64,000 nt of DNA, from positions 1 through 64,000 of the forward strand of contig NZ_CATNLZ010000035.1 in the NCBI RefSeq assembly GCF_950101795.1, read 5' to 3'. Position 1 is the stretch's first letter. Every line of letters begins with the position of its first letter. This document shows, one piece after another, positions 32,727 through 43,309 of the stretch. The stretch comes from Nocardioides sp. T2.26MG-1. GTDB taxonomy: Bacteria > Actinomycetota > Actinomycetes > Propionibacteriales > Nocardioidaceae. The notes beneath the pieces were generated by a model. It saw only the letters and a list, made by a program, of their open reading frames with translations. It did no database searches and had not been told where the DNA came from. Position numbers and translations under genes: made by a program.

Positions 32727-34133
32727 GTGAAGAGCGCCGTCGAGACCTTGAGCCCGACCCGGGCCAAGCTGACCGTCGAGGTGCCCTTCGAGGAGCTCAA
32801 GCCGAGCCTCGACGCGGCGTACAAGAAGATTGCCCAGCAGATCAACGTCCCAGGCTTCCGGCGCGGCAAGGTCCCGCCGATGGTCATCGACCGTCAGGTC
32901 GGGCGTGGCGCGGTGCTCGACGAGGCGATCAACGAGGTGGTGCCGCAGAAGTACGTCGAGGCGCTGCAGGCCAACTCCCTCCAGCCGCTGGCGCAGCCGG
33001 AGATCGAGGTCACGAAGTTCGAGGACAACGAGACCCTGGAGTTCACCGCCGAGGTCGACATCCGTCCCGAGATCGCGCTGCCGAACTACGACGGTGTCGA
33101 GGCCGAGGTCGAGGACATCGAGCTGACCGACGCCGACGTCGACGAGCAGGTCGAGGCGCTCCGTGAGCGCTTCGCGACCCTGATCGACGTCGAGCGCCCG
33201 GCCGTCGAGGGTGACTTCGTGGTCATGGACCTCGTGGCGACCCACGAGGGTGAGCCGATCGAGGGCGCCGAGGTGTCCGGCATGTCCTACCGCGTCGGCC
33301 GCGGCGGCATGCTCGACGGCCTCGACGAGGCGCTGACCGGCATGGCCGCCGGCGACGAGAAGGTCTTCCAGTCCGAGCTGGTCGGAGGTGACCTGGTCGG
33401 CCAGCCCGTCGACGTCACCGTCAAGGTCAGCCAGGTCCAGGAGCAGGAGCTCCCCGAGCTCGACGACGAGTTCGCCCAGATGGCCTCCGAGTTCGACACC
33501 GTCGACGAGCTCCGCGAGGACGTCCGCGAGCGGCTCGGCCGCGGCCGCCGCCTCGAGCAGGCCGCCGCCGCCCGCGACGCCGTGCTCGAGCAGCTGCTCG
33601 ACCGGGTCGAGGTGCCGCTGCCCGAGGTCGTCGTCACCGATGAGCTCAACGCCCGCCGCCAGAACGTCGAGCAGCAGCTCGCCTACTCCGGTGTCTCCAT
33701 GGAGAAGTACCTCGAGGACGAGGGCCAGACCCTGGAGGAGTTCGAGGCCGACCTGGACCGCCGGGTCCGCGACGCGGTCGCCGCCCAGTTCCTCCTCGAC
33801 GAGATCGCGAAGAAGGAGGAGTTCGGCATCGACCAGAGCGAGCTCTCCGAGCACCTCGTCCGTCGCGCCCAGCAGTCCGGCCAGGACCCGCAGGAGTTCG
33901 CGAACCACATGTTCGAGCACAACCACATCCCCGAGCTCGTGCAGGAGATCCTGCGCGGCAAGGCGCTCGCCCGGGTCGTGGAGTCGGCGGTCGTCAAGGA
34001 CGCCTCCGGCAACGTGGTCGAGCTGAAGAACCTGCGCCCCGACGGCACCATCGGCGAGCCGGAGTCCGAGGGCGACGCGCCCGAGGCCACCGCCGAGGAG
34101 CCGGCTGCGGAGGAGACCGCCACCCAGGAGTGA
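32727..34133 (+). CDS. tig: Trigger factor (ribosome-associated chaperone and prolyl isomerase)
   Basis: 468 residues. The N-terminal ribosome-binding domain has the signature GFRRGKVPPMVIDRQ (G-F-R-x-G-K). A PPIase domain spans about 160-245 (GDFVVMDLVATHEGEPIEGA). A long helical C-terminal chaperone domain (about 260-420) is followed by an acidic, Glu/Ala-rich tail. The GTG at 32727 has GAGGAGAAG upstream; open frame extends further left, but that part is tRNA-Pro. tig upstream of clpP-clpX is the classical bacterial arrangement; here two other genes lie between. Confidence 0.96.
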   Translation: MKSAVETLSPTRAKLTVEVPFEELKPSLDAAYKKIAQQINVPGFRRGKVPPMVIDRQVGRGAVLDEAINEVVPQKYVEALQANSLQPLAQPEIEVTKFEDNETLEFTAEVDIRPEIALPNYDGVEAEVEDIELTDADVDEQVEALRERFATLIDVERPAVEGDFVVMDLVATHEGEPIEGAEVSGMSYRVGRGGMLDGLDEALTGMAAGDEKVFQSELVGGDLVGQPVDVTVKVSQVQEQELPELDDEFAQMASEFDTVDELREDVRERLGRGRRLEQAAAARDAVLEQLLDRVEVPLPEVVVTDELNARRQNVEQQLAYSGVSMEKYLEDEGQTLEEFEADLDRRVRDAVAAQFLLDEIAKKEEFGIDQSELSEHLVRRAQQSGQDPQEFANHMFEHNHIPELVQEILRGKALARVVESAVVKDASGNVVELKNLRPDGTIGEPESEGDAPEATAEEPAAEETATQE

Positions 34134-34220
34134 GCCGGGCCGTTGCCGGGCAGGACCCCGGCGCGCCGAGCGGAGACAGATGAGTGCACAGCCGTGCACT
34201 CGGTGGCTATCCTGCCGCGG

Positions 34221-35375
34221 GTGAGCACCCACCACCCCGGCGCCGGCACCGCCCCGACCTACCTCGACGCGTTCGCGCTGCTGACGGAGGTCGTCGACGA
34301 GCTGGTGGTGCGCAGCGTGCACGACACCCACGACGCCTGGGCCGAGCGGTTCGGCGGCTACCCGGGCAGCGCCATCGCCGGCGCCGTGTTCGGCGGGCTC
34401 GGCGCCGGCCTCCGCGCGGCGTCCGCCGGTCTCGGCAAGGTCGCCGCGACCGGGGTCGGGCCGCGCCTCGAGGAGGGGCCACGCGGTCGGTTCGTCAGCT
34501 CGGCCGTCAACGGCCTGATCGGGGACCGGCTCGTGGCGGAGAGGCCGCGGCTCGCGATCCCGATGGCGGTCCGGTCCGAGGGCCGCGACGTGCCGCCCGC
34601 GACCGACCACCTCGCCGCGGCCTTCCCCGACGCCGCCGGGCGGGTCGTGGTGTTCGTGCACGGCCTCTGCGAGAACGAGTCCTACTGGAACCGGTGGCGC
34701 GAGCGGACCGGCACGACGTACGGCGAGACCGTCACGGACGCGGGCTGGACGCCGGTCTTCCTGCGTGCCAACACCGGTCTCGGCCTGCGCGAGAACGGCG
34801 TCGCGCTGGCCGCCCTGCTGCAGCGGCTGGTCGAGGAGTGGCCGGTGCCGCTGCAGCGGATCGCGCTGGTGGGGCACTCGATGGGCGGGCTGATCGTGCG
34901 GGCCGCGGGAGCGGTGGTGCACCTCGCCGAGCACCAGGCGGAGCGGCACTGGGCCGACCTCGTCTCGGACGTGGTCACCCTCGGCACGCCGCACCTCGGC
35001 GCCCCGATCGCGCGCGGCATCGGCCACGGCAGCCGCGGTCTGGGCCGACGCCGCGAGACCGCGGCGTTCGGCCGGATCCTCGACCAGCGCTCGGTCGGGG
35101 TGCACGACCTGGTGAGCGGGCTCGCCGAGGACGTGCCGCCTCTGCCGCACGCGCGCTACCGGCTCGTCGCGGCGACGGTGACCGCCCGCCAGCGCCACCC
35201 CGTCGGCCACGTCGTGGGCGACCTGCTGGTGCGGGTGCCCTCGGCGTACGGCCGCGACCGGCACGGCCGCCACCTGTTCCCGGGCGCCGACGTGCTGCAC
35301 CTGGGACGCACCGACCACTTCGGCCTGCTCAACCACCCCGAGGTCCACCGCGCTCTGCGAGAGTGGCTCGCATGA
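34221..35375 (+). CDS. Alpha/beta hydrolase, lipase-like
   Basis: 384 residues. An N-terminal helical region of about 130 residues with a Gly/Ala-rich hydrophobic segment (AIAGAVFGGLGAGLRAA) precedes the hydrolase core: VVVFVHGLCENESYWNRW (oxyanion HG), VGHSMGGLIVRAAGAV (nucleophile) and TLGTPHLGAPIARG. A histidine near the end (GRTDHFGLLNH) completes a possible triad. This is the PGAP1/lipase-like class that acts on lipid or ester bonds. The GTG follows TATCCT by 7 nt. It overlaps the SRPBCC gene by ATGA. Confidence 0.85.
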   Translation: MSTHHPGAGTAPTYLDAFALLTEVVDELVVRSVHDTHDAWAERFGGYPGSAIAGAVFGGLGAGLRAASAGLGKVAATGVGPRLEEGPRGRFVSSAVNGLIGDRLVAERPRLAIPMAVRSEGRDVPPATDHLAAAFPDAAGRVVVFVHGLCENESYWNRWRERTGTTYGETVTDAGWTPVFLRANTGLGLRENGVALAALLQRLVEEWPVPLQRIALVGHSMGGLIVRAAGAVVHLAEHQAERHWADLVSDVVTLGTPHLGAPIARGIGHGSRGLGRRRETAAFGRILDQRSVGVHDLVSGLAEDVPPLPHARYRLVAATVTARQRHPVGHVVGDLLVRVPSAYGRDRHGRHLFPGADVLHLGRTDHFGLLNHPEVHRALREWLA

Positions 35376-35848
35376 GCGGACCCGCCGATCGTGAGCTGCG
35401 TGCCGAGGCCGTCGTCGAGGCGCCCCCCGAGCGGGTCTGGGCGCTGCTGACGGACTTCTCCCGGATGCCCGAATGGAGCCCCGAGCTGGTCCGGATGGTC
35501 CCGCTCAAGCCCGGAGATCTCCGGATCGGCCAGTGGTACCTCGGCATCAACCGCCGCAAGGCCGCCGTCTGGCCGACCCGCAGCGTGGTCACGGCGCTCG
35601 AGCCGGGCCGCACGATCGCGTGGGACACCACGTCCAGCGGCGCCCGGTGGATCTGGGAACTGAGCCCGGCCGGACCCGACGACGCCTTCACCCGGGTCGT
35701 GCACCGCCGGCCGGTGCCGCACGGCGTCACCGCGATGTCCAAGGTCTTCGCGCCACTGTTCCTGGGTGGGAACGAGGGCCACGCGGACGAGCTCGAGCAC
35801 GGCATGGCCCGGACCGTGGCCCGGCTGAAGGCGGCGGCGGAGGCCTGA
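35372..35848 (+). CDS. SRPBCC family (polyketide cyclase/START-like) protein
   Basis: 158 residues. The START-like fold is recognised from AEAVVEAPPERVWALLTDFS, MPEWSPELVRM and the closing long helix GMARTVARLKAAAEA. Members bind hydrophobic ligands in a cavity and have varied roles, so no reaction is assigned. Translational coupling to the lipase-like gene suggests they share a lipid-like substrate. No membrane segment. Confidence 0.85.
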   Translation: MSGPADRELRAEAVVEAPPERVWALLTDFSRMPEWSPELVRMVPLKPGDLRIGQWYLGINRRKAAVWPTRSVVTALEPGRTIAWDTTSSGARWIWELSPAGPDDAFTRVVHRRPVPHGVTAMSKVFAPLFLGGNEGHADELEHGMARTVARLKAAAEA

Positions 35849-35943
35849 CCTGAGCGCCGTACGGTCCGCGGGCTTATCTGCTGTCGGCGAACAGCGGGGG
35901 ATTGGCCGTGGAACTGTCGAGGCTTCCGGCTAGGGTCGCTCTC

Positions 35944-36573
35944 GTGACCCAGAACTCCAGCCCACAGCTCAACGGCGGCGCGGGCATGAACGTCCTCGAC
36001 GACCACATCTACCAGCGCCTGCTGCGCGAGCGGATCGTCTTCCTCGGCTCCGAGGTGCGCGACCAGAACGCCAACGCGATCTGCGCCCAGCTGCTGCTGC
36101 TCTCGGCGGAGGACCCCGAGGCCGACATCTTCCTCCACATCAACTCGCCGGGTGGCTCCGTCGACGCCGGCATGGCGATCTACGACACCATGAACTACAT
36201 CCCCAACGACGTGGCGACGGTCGGCATGGGCCTGGCCGCCTCGATGGGCCAGTTCCTGCTCTGCGCCGGCACCAAGGGCAAGCGCTACGCGCTCCCGCAC
36301 GCGCGGATCATGATGCACCAGCCCTCCTCGGGCATGGGCGGCTCGGCCTCGGACATCAAGATCCAGGCCCAGCAGTCGCTCCACATCAAGAAGGTGCTGC
36401 TCGAGCTCATCGCCGAGCACACCGGCCAGACCGTCGAGCAGATCGAGATGGACGCCGACCGCGACCGCTGGTTCACCGCCGACCAGGCGCTCGAGTACGG
36501 CCTGGTCGACCAGGTCATCAAGAGTGCCCGCGAAGCCGCAGACGACGGGCGTCCGGCCCGCAAGAAGGACTGA
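35944..36573 (+). CDS. clpP1: ATP-dependent Clp protease proteolytic subunit 1
   Basis: 209 residues. The catalytic serine is in [15 protein letters not shown], the histidine in [11 protein letters not shown] and the aspartate in [29 protein letters not shown] is the typical N-terminal part. Actinobacteria build a mixed ClpP1P2 barrel fed by ClpX or ClpC. The GTG at 35944 lies 7 nt after TAGGGT, so a leaderless start is preferred; an upstream TTG at 35902 would add 14 residues. clpP2 follows after 1 bp. Confidence 0.95.
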   Translation: MTQNSSPQLNGGAGMNVLDDHIYQRLLRERIVFLGSEVRDQNANAICAQLLLLSAEDPEADIFLHINSPGGSVDAGMAIYDTMNYIPNDVATVGMGLAASMGQFLLCAGTKGKRYALPHARIMMHQPSSGMGGSASDIKIQAQQSLHIKKVLLELIAEHTGQTVEQIEMDADRDRWFTADQALEYGLVDQVIKSAREAADDGRPARKKD

Positions 36574-36574
36574 C

Positions 36575-37186
36575 ATGAACTACTACATCCCGCAGTGGGA
36601 AGAGCGCACGTCCTACGGCTTCCGCCGCATCGACCCCTACGCCAAGCTGTTCGAGGACCGCATCATCTACCTCGGCACCCCGATCTCCGACGACGTCGCC
36701 AACGCGGTGATCGCCCAGCTGCTCTGCCTGCAATCGATGAACCCCGACCAGGACATCAGCATCTACATCAACAGCCCCGGCGGCTCCTTCACCGCGCTGA
36801 CGGCGATCTACGACACGATGAAGTTCATCAAGCCCGACGTGCAGACGGTGTGCATCGGGCAGGCCGCCTCGGCGGCCGCGATCCTGCTCGCCGCCGGCAC
36901 GCCGGGCAAGCGCCTGGCGCTCCCGAACAGCCGGATCCTCATCCACCAGCCCTACACCGAGGGCACCTTCGGCCAGACCTCCGACATCGAGATCCAGGCC
37001 AACGAGATCCTGCGCATGCGCGAGCTGCTGGAGAAGATGATCAGCGACCACAGCGGCCGCGACCTCGAGCAGGTCAGCCGCGACATCGAGCGCGACAAGA
37101 TCCTGACCGCCGAGGGCGCGGTCGAGTACGGCCTGATCGACGCCGTGCTGCAGTCACTGAAGGGCACCCCCGCGGTGACCGGCTGA
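36575..37186 (+). CDS. clpP2: ATP-dependent Clp protease proteolytic subunit 2
   Basis: 203 residues. The catalytic serine is in IGQAASAAAILLAAG, the histidine in RILIHQPYTEG and the aspartate in DIERDKILTAEGAVEYGLID. It starts MNYYIPQWEERTSYGF, matching the P2 type. AAGGA before the ATG lies in the end of clpP1, so translation is coupled. It forms the second ring of the ClpP1P2 barrel, which degrades unfolded and tagged proteins with ClpX, encoded next. Confidence 0.95.
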   Translation: MNYYIPQWEERTSYGFRRIDPYAKLFEDRIIYLGTPISDDVANAVIAQLLCLQSMNPDQDISIYINSPGGSFTALTAIYDTMKFIKPDVQTVCIGQAASAAAILLAAGTPGKRLALPNSRILIHQPYTEGTFGQTSDIEIQANEILRMRELLEKMISDHSGRDLEQVSRDIERDKILTAEGAVEYGLIDAVLQSLKGTPAVTG

Positions 37187-37360
37187 CCGGGCGGCAGTTC
37201 CTCCTGGTTCCTCGTGTCCGCACCCCAACCGGGGGCGGCACGGGGTACCGTCGGAGGCGTCGCGCACGACCTGCGCACCACCCTCGTACCACCAGATCGC
37301 AGCAACACTCGGCACCAGGCTCGACCCCGCAGAGCTCGACAACCCGGAGGATGACCACCC

Positions 37361-38656
37361 GTGGCACGTATCGGTGACGGCGGCGACCTGCTCAAATGCT
37401 CCTTCTGTGGAAAGAGCCAGAAGCAGGTCAAGAAGCTGATCGCGGGTCCTGGCGTCTACATCTGCGACGAGTGCATCGACCTGTGCAACGAGATCATCGA
37501 GGAGGAGCTCAGCGAGGGCGCCGAGGTCAGCCTCGACGAGCTGCCCAAGCCCAAGGAGATCTTCGAGTTCCTCAACTCCTACGTGATCGGGCAGGAGCAC
37601 GCCAAGAAGTCCCTCGCGGTGGCGGTCTACAACCACTACAAGCGGGTGCAGGCCGGGCTCCAGCCCGGCGGTGGCTCCGGCCCGGGCAAGCACAGCAAGG
37701 ACGAGGTCGTCGAGGTTGCCAAGTCCAACATCCTGGTGATCGGCCCGACCGGCTGCGGCAAGACCTACCTCGCCCAGACGCTCGCGCGGATGCTGAACGT
37801 GCCGTTCGCGATCGCGGACGCGACCGCCCTCACCGAGGCGGGCTACGTCGGCGAGGACGTCGAGAACATCCTGCTCAAGCTGATCCAGGCCGCCGACTAC
37901 GACGTCAAGAAGGCCGAGACCGGCATCATCTACATCGACGAGATCGACAAGGTGGCCCGCAAGGCGGAGAACCCGTCGATCACGCGCGACGTCTCCGGTG
38001 AGGGCGTGCAGCAGGCGCTGCTGAAGATCATCGAGGGCACCACCGCCTCAGTGCCGCCGCAGGGTGGTCGCAAGCACCCCCACCAGGAGTTCATCCAGAT
38101 CGACACCACTAACATCCTGTTCGTGGTGGGCGGCGCGTTCGCCGGGCTCGAGCACATCATCGAGCAGCGGGTCGGCAAGAAGACCCTCGGCTTCACCGCC
38201 GAGGTGCGGGGCAAGGCCGAGAAGGAGGCCGAGGACCTGCTGTCGCTCGTGCGTCCCGAGGACCTCACCAAGTTCGGCCTGATCCCCGAGTTCATCGGCC
38301 GTCTCCCGCTGATCGCGAGCGTGACCAAGCTCGACCAGGAGGCCCTGGTCCAGATCCTCACCGAGCCGCGCAACGCGCTCGTCAAGCAGTACCAGAAGCT
38401 CTTCGAGCTCGACGGCGTCGAGCTGGAGTTCACCCCCGAGGCCATCCAGGCGATCGCCGACAACGCGCTCGAGCGCGGCACCGGCGCCCGTGGCCTGCGC
38501 GCGATCATCGAGGAGGTCCTCCTCCACGTGATGTACGACGTGCCCTCCCGCGGCGACATCGCCCGGGTCATCGTGACCCGCGAGGTCGTCACCGACGGCG
38601 TCTCCCCGACGCTGATCCCGCGCGAGTCCGAGGCCAAGAAGAAGAAGTCCGCCTGA
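37361..38656 (+). CDS. clpX: ATP-dependent Clp protease ATP-binding subunit ClpX
   Basis: 431 residues. The N-terminal zinc finger is CSFCGKSQ...CDECIDLC, the Walker A motif [15 protein letters not shown], Walker [14 protein letters not shown], and the sensor and pore regions [11 protein letters not shown] and [15 protein letters not shown]. It unfolds substrates and feeds ClpP. The GTG at 37361 has GGAGG 13 nt upstream. A 174-bp gap from clpP2 (37187-37360) could hold its own promoter, for example around GGGGTACCGT (37240-37249). The C-terminus is Lys-rich. Confidence 0.97.
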   Translation: MARIGDGGDLLKCSFCGKSQKQVKKLIAGPGVYICDECIDLCNEIIEEELSEGAEVSLDELPKPKEIFEFLNSYVIGQEHAKKSLAVAVYNHYKRVQAGLQPGGGSGPGKHSKDEVVEVAKSNILVIGPTGCGKTYLAQTLARMLNVPFAIADATALTEAGYVGEDVENILLKLIQAADYDVKKAETGIIYIDEIDKVARKAENPSITRDVSGEGVQQALLKIIEGTTASVPPQGGRKHPHQEFIQIDTTNILFVVGGAFAGLEHIIEQRVGKKTLGFTAEVRGKAEKEAEDLLSLVRPEDLTKFGLIPEFIGRLPLIASVTKLDQEALVQILTEPRNALVKQYQKLFELDGVELEFTPEAIQAIADNALERGTGARGLRAIIEEVLLHVMYDVPSRGDIARVIVTREVVTDGVSPTLIPRESEAKKKKSA

Positions 38657-38820
38657 CCGTCGCGGCTCCGGCAGCAGCCGGCAGACGTCCCGCGCGTGAC
38701 GGGCCTCACACGGCCCGTGGCTCACGATGACTAGCCGGACTAGTCCATTCGGGTCATATCGTGCCCAGAGAGGCTCGTTCGCTTGGAGTGACGGGTGCCG
38801 GACCGGAAGACTGGGCACCG

Positions 38821-39651
38821 ATGAACGCCACCCGCAGGACCCGCCTCTTCCTCGACCACAAGCCACCCCTGGTGGCCTTTGCGGTCGTGTCGATCGCGTG
38901 CGCCCTGATGATGGTGCACGTGGCCCGCAGCGAGGCGGCCCCAGGCTGGCTGCGCGCCGGCCTGAGCGGCATCGTGGCACAGCACGTCATCGAGGCCACC
39001 GTGCTCGAGCCCGACCCGGCGCCCGCACGGACCACCGAGGCGGCGGGCCCGCTCCCGACCGCTGACGGCCCGGTCGGGTCCCCGTCAGGTGACGGGGACG
39101 GTTCGGGCACCGACGCCGGCTCGCCCCCGGCCGACTCGGCAGTCACGGGCGGGACGTCGCACCTCGCCGGCGCTCAGGTCGGGGTCGTCGACGCCGGCGA
39201 TGCCACCGACCCCTTCACGGGGATCGACGACGACCCGGCCGGCTCCGCTGACGCCGACGGCGACCAGGGCCCGGGCAAGGGTCATCAGGGCAAGGGCCAA
39301 GGCCAGAGCAAGGGCGACGACGAGCAGGTGGACGCCGGCATCCCCGCTCCGGGCACCTCCGCGGGTCCAGACCCCCGCGACTGGCGTGACGACTGGGTGG
39401 GTGACCACGGCAAGGGCGGTCACGGCAAGGGTGACCACGCGAAGGGTGACCACGCGAAGGGCGACCACGCGAAGGGCGACCACGCCAAGGGCGACCACGC
39501 CAAGGGCGACCACGCCAAGGGCGACCACGCCAAGGGCGACCACGGCAACGGTGGGCATGGTCATGCGAACCAGGGCGACCACGGCAACGGTGGGCACGGC
39601 CACGCGGACCACGGCGAGCACGGTCACGGCCAGGGGCACCGGGCGCGCTGA
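38821..39651 (+). CDS. Membrane-anchored or exported protein with His/Asp/Lys pentapeptide repeats
   Basis: 276 residues from the ATG at 38821; a GTG at 38761 would add 20. A hydrophobic segment (about 17-33, VAFAVVSIACALMMVHVA) acts as signal anchor. It is followed by a Pro/Thr/Ala/Asp-rich disordered region, and then a C-terminal 80 residues made almost only of Gly, Asp, His, Lys and Asn. The latter contains seven exact GDHAK units and flanking GHGH, GNGGHGH and DHGEHGHG words. No known domain. The density of His and Asp suggests metal or polyanion binding outside the cell; this is inference. It is monocistronic and convergent with valS. Confidence 0.75.
   Translation: MNATRRTRLFLDHKPPLVAFAVVSIACALMMVHVARSEAAPGWLRAGLSGIVAQHVIEATVLEPDPAPARTTEAAGPLPTADGPVGSPSGDGDGSGTDAGSPPADSAVTGGTSHLAGAQVGVVDAGDATDPFTGIDDDPAGSADADGDQGPGKGHQGKGQGQSKGDDEQVDAGIPAPGTSAGPDPRDWRDDWVGDHGKGGHGKGDHAKGDHAKGDHAKGDHAKGDHAKGDHAKGDHAKGDHGNGGHGHANQGDHGNGGHGHADHGEHGHGQGHRAR
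39430..39534 (+). repeat. Seven-copy 15-bp tandem repeat (GDHAK)
   Basis: Seven head-to-tail 15-bp units of the form GGYGACCACGCSAAG, each encoding Gly-Asp-His-Ala-Lys. They differ only at synonymous positions (T/C at base 3, G/C at base 12). The last four units are identical, suggesting recent copy expansion. A degenerate unit follows at 39535-39549. Copy number is expected to vary between strains. Confidence 0.9.
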
Positions 39652-39685
39652 GCGCACCCGGCCCGCCTGCCGCCTCGCCGGCTGA

Positions 39686-42319
39686 CTACTCGGTCGCGGC
39701 CAGCTCCGCGTCGACGCCGAGCTCGGTGGCCGTGTCGTCGACGGTGAACACCACGTCTCCGGTGACCTTGCCGGTCTTGCGCAGGTCGTCGGCGGCCAGC
39801 TCCGCGGCGGCGACCAGCGCCTGCGGGCCGCGGATCTCCACCCGGGACAGCTCGGCGCGCATCGAGACCTTCGCGTTGGACTTCGCGCCGCGGATGCCGA
39901 TCAGTGCCGCCGCGACCGCGTCGAGGGTCGAGGGGTCGGCGGCCGCGGCCGAGCCCAGCTCGACGACGGTGGGCCAGGTCGCCCGGTGGATCGAGCCCTC
40001 GCTCGAGCGCCACCACGACCAGACCTCCTCGGTCACGTAGGGCAGGAACGGCGCGAGCATCCGGAGCTGGACGTCGAGCGCGATCGCGAGCGCGGCCTTG
40101 GCCGACGCGGTGGGAGCGCCGCCGTCCTCGGCGTACGCCCGCTCCTTGACCAGCTCGAGGTAGTCGTCGCAGAACTCCCAGAAGAACTTCTCGACGGTCT
40201 CCAGCGCGGTCGTGTAGTCGTAGGCCTCGAACGCGTCGGTGGCCTTGGTGATCACCTGACCGAGGCGGGCGAGCAGCGCGCAGTCGACCGGCTCGGACAC
40301 CTCGAACGCGTTCACGCTGGTGGCGCCGACGCCACCGAGCACGAACTTGGACGCGTTCAGCACCTTCATCGCAAGCCGGCGGCCGACCTTCATCTGGGTC
40401 TCGTCGAACGGCGAGTCCAGGCCCGGCCGGGCCATCGCGGCACGCCAGCGGACCGCGTCGGCGCCGAACTTCTCCAGGACGTCGGTGGGGACCACGACGT
40501 TGCCCTTGGACTTGGACATCTTCTTGCGGTCCGGGTCGAGGATGAAGCCCGAGACCAGCGCGTGCGACCACGGCGCGGCGTGGTTCTCGAAGTGCGCGCG
40601 GACCACCCGGGAGAACAGCCAGGTGCGGATGATGTCGTGCGCCTGGGTGCACAGGTCCATCGGGAAGACCCGCTGCCACAGGTCGGGGTCGGACTCCCAG
40701 CCGCCGGCGATCTGCGGGGTCAGCGACGACGTCGCCCAGGTGTCCATCACGTCGGGGTCGCCGACGAAGCCGCCCGGCTTGCCGCGCTGGTCCTCGGCGT
40801 ACCCCTGCGGGACCATCGTCGAGGGGTCGACCGGCAGCTCGTCCTCGCGGGGCAGCAGCGGGTGCTCGTAGTCGGGCTCTCCGTCCGCGTCGAGTGGGTA
40901 CCAGACCGGGAACGGGATCCCGAAGAACCGCTGACGGGAGATCAGCCAGTCGCCGTTGAGGCCGCCGACCCAGTTGTCGTAGCGGTGCTTCATGTGGGCC
41001 GGGACCCACTCGATCTCGGCGCCGCGCGCGATCATCTCGTCGCGGACGTCCGTGTCGCGGCCGCCGTTGCGGATGTACCACTGGCGGGTGGCGACGATCT
41101 CGAGGGGCTTGTCGCCCTTCTCGTAGAAGTTCGTCATCCGCTGGGTGGGCTTGGGCTCGCCGTCGAGGTCTCCGGCCTCCCGCAGCTTGGCCACGACGGC
41201 CTCGCGTGCGGAGAACGCGGTCTTGCCCTTGAGGTCCTCGTACGCCGACGCCGCGGGCTCGTGGGCCAGCCACTCGGGCGTCTCGCGCGACATCCGGCCG
41301 TCGCGGCCGATCACCGTGCGGACCGGGAGGTTGAGCTCGCGCCACCACGTGACGTCGGTCAGGTCGCCGAACGTGCAGCACATCGCGATGCCCGCGCCCT
41401 TGTCCATCTCCGCCAGCGGGTGGGCGAGCACCGGGATCTCGACTCCGAACACCGGGCTGGTGACGGTGGTGCCGAACAGCGGCTGGTAGCGCTCGTCGTC
41501 GGGGTGCGCGATCAGCGCGACCACCGAGGGGATCAGCTCCGGCCGGGTGGTCTCGATGAACAGGGGCTCGCGGTCCGGCTTGTGGAACGCGACCCGGTGG
41601 TAGGCGCCGGCGTAGTCACGCGCCTCGAGCTCGGCCTGGGCCACCGCGGTCTGGAACGTGACGTCCCACAGCGTGGGCGCCTCCTGCAGGTAGGCCTCGC
41701 CGCGGGCGAAGTTGCGCAGGAACGCGCGCTGGCTGACCGTGCGGGCCTTGGTGCCGATCGTCGTGTAGTGCTGGCTCCAGTCGACGGAGAGCCCCAGGGT
41801 GCGCCACAGCTGCTCGAAGACCTGCTCGTCCTGCTGGACGAGCTCCTCGCAGAGCGCGATGAAGTTGGGCCGGCTGATCGGCACCTGCTTCTTCGGGTCG
41901 GGCTTCTCGGGCGGGGTGAAGTCGGGGTCGTAGGGCAGCGACGGGTCGCAGCGGACGCCGTAGTAGTTCTGGACCCGGCGCTCGGTCGGCAGGCCGTTGT
42001 CGTCCCAGCCCATCGGGTAGAACACGGACTTGCCGCGCATCCGCTGGAAGCGCGCGACCAGGTCGGTGTGGGTGTAGGAGAACACGTGCCCGACGTGCAG
42101 GCTGCCGCTCACGGTCGGCGGCGGCGTGTCGATCGAGTAGACGTTCTCGCGCGGCTGGGTGCGGTCGAAGGCGTAGGTGTCCTCGGCCCGCCAGCGCTCG
42201 CTCCAGGTGGCCTCGAGACCCTCCAGCGCAGGCTTGTCGGGTACGGCGACGACGGGCCGCTCGGCGGTCTGCGTCGTCTCCACCGTCTCCGGTGCCTGGT
42301 CAGCCTGCGTGTCGGTCAT
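39686..42319 (-). CDS. valS: Valyl-tRNA synthetase
   Basis: 877 residues. Class I synthetase that charges tRNA-Val. The HIGH motif is [12 protein letters not shown] at residue 75 and the KMSKS motif is KKMSKSKGN near residue 600. The editing domain between them (about 215-430) includes [20 protein letters not shown]. The anticodon-binding domain and a short C-terminal arm finish the protein. The length and the -THTD ending fit the actinobacterial short-arm ValS. It is divergent from the GNAT gene (78 bp between). Confidence 0.97.
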   Translation of the reverse strand: MTDTQADQAPETVETTQTAERPVVAVPDKPALEGLEATWSERWRAEDTYAFDRTQPRENVYSIDTPPPTVSGSLHVGHVFSYTHTDLVARFQRMRGKSVFYPMGWDDNGLPTERRVQNYYGVRCDPSLPYDPDFTPPEKPDPKKQVPISRPNFIALCEELVQQDEQVFEQLWRTLGLSVDWSQHYTTIGTKARTVSQRAFLRNFARGEAYLQEAPTLWDVTFQTAVAQAELEARDYAGAYHRVAFHKPDREPLFIETTRPELIPSVVALIAHPDDERYQPLFGTTVTSPVFGVEIPVLAHPLAEMDKGAGIAMCCTFGDLTDVTWWRELNLPVRTVIGRDGRMSRETPEWLAHEPAASAYEDLKGKTAFSAREAVVAKLREAGDLDGEPKPTQRMTNFYEKGDKPLEIVATRQWYIRNGGRDTDVRDEMIARGAEIEWVPAHMKHRYDNWVGGLNGDWLISRQRFFGIPFPVWYPLDADGEPDYEHPLLPREDELPVDPSTMVPQGYAEDQRGKPGGFVGDPDVMDTWATSSLTPQIAGGWESDPDLWQRVFPMDLCTQAHDIIRTWLFSRVVRAHFENHAAPWSHALVSGFILDPDRKKMSKSKGNVVVPTDVLEKFGADAVRWRAAMARPGLDSPFDETQMKVGRRLAMKVLNASKFVLGGVGATSVNAFEVSEPVDCALLARLGQVITKATDAFEAYDYTTALETVEKFFWEFCDDYLELVKERAYAEDGGAPTASAKAALAIALDVQLRMLAPFLPYVTEEVWSWWRSSEGSIHRATWPTVVELGSAAAADPSTLDAVAAALIGIRGAKSNAKVSMRAELSRVEIRGPQALVAAAELAADDLRKTGKVTGDVVFTVDDTATELGVDAELAATE

Positions 42320-42397
42320 GGCGAAATCCTAGGGTCAGACGTCCGCGGCGGAGAAACCGGTTGTGACGACGGGCACCGGGCTGGCTCACTTCCCTCC

Positions 42398-43309
42398 ATG
42401 GACCACCGCCTCGAGATCATCGACGACCCTGTCGCGTTCCTCGCCGCCGCGGGCGAGCACCTCGCCGCCGACCCGGTGGTGACGACGGTGATCGCCTCGG
42501 TGACCGAGCGCCTGGCGCTGGCCGACGAGCGGGGGCTCCCGCCGGGCGAGCACCCCCGCTGGTGGGCGCTGGTGCGCGACGACGCGGGCACCGTGTCCGG
42601 GGTCGCGATGCGGACCGCGCCGTTCGAGCCGCACCCGCTGTACGTGCTGCCGATGCCCGACGACGCCGCGGTCGACCTGGCCCGCCTGGTGCACGAGCGC
42701 GGCGAGGCGGTCGGCGGCGTGAACGGTGCCCTGCCCGCCGCCCGTCTGGTCGCCGAGGAGACCGCCCGCCTGGCCGGGGGAGAGGTCCGGGTGCACGAGC
42801 ACCTGCGGCTCTTCGAGCTGGGCGATCTGGTGGTGCCACCCAGCCCACCCGGCCGGCTGCGCCTGGCGACGCCCGACGATGCGGAGCTCGCGCTCGCATG
42901 GTTCCGCGCGTTCGGGATGGCTGCCGCGGAGCAGGCCGGCCGCGACGAGCCGCACCAGGGCCCGCTCGAGACGTTCACGATCGACGACATGCTGCTGCGC
43001 ATCGAGCAGGAGGTGGTGTGGCTCTGGGAGGACGAGCGCGGCGAGCGGGTGCACCTCACCGGCGCGAACCCGCCGGCCAACGGCGTCACCCGGATCGGCC
43101 CCGTCTACACGCCGATCGAGCAGCGCGGACACGGCTACGCGAGCGCCGCGGTCGCCGAGGTGTCGCGGCAGTACGTCGAGCAGGGCGTGCGCTGCTGCCT
43201 GTTCACCGACCAGGCCAACCCCACGTCGAACAGGATCTACCAGGCGCTGGGCTACGTGCCGGTCGTCGACATGGTCAACCTGGTGATCACCAGACCAGGA
43301 CCGGCTTGA
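42398..43309 (+). CDS. GNAT family N-acetyltransferase
   Basis: 303 residues. The C-terminal half carries the acetyl-CoA loop RIGPVYTPIEQRGHGYASAA (Q-R-G-H-G-Y-A) and CCLFTDQANPTSNRIYQALGY, the classic GNAT end motif. The N-terminal half looks like a degenerate second GNAT-like lobe. The acceptor is unknown. The 3' end overlaps the convergent alcohol dehydrogenase gene by 23 bp. Confidence 0.88.
   Translation: MDHRLEIIDDPVAFLAAAGEHLAADPVVTTVIASVTERLALADERGLPPGEHPRWWALVRDDAGTVSGVAMRTAPFEPHPLYVLPMPDDAAVDLARLVHERGEAVGGVNGALPAARLVAEETARLAGGEVRVHEHLRLFELGDLVVPPSPPGRLRLATPDDAELALAWFRAFGMAAAEQAGRDEPHQGPLETFTIDDMLLRIEQEVVWLWEDERGERVHLTGANPPANGVTRIGPVYTPIEQRGHGYASAAVAEVSRQYVEQGVRCCLFTDQANPTSNRIYQALGYVPVVDMVNLVITRPGPA

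Noticed and set aside
39089-39685. Other-frame translations of the GDHAK tandem repeat region
   Set aside because: A 15-bp repeat keeps all frames open; only the frame with a signal anchor, sensible composition and synonymous variation is credible.
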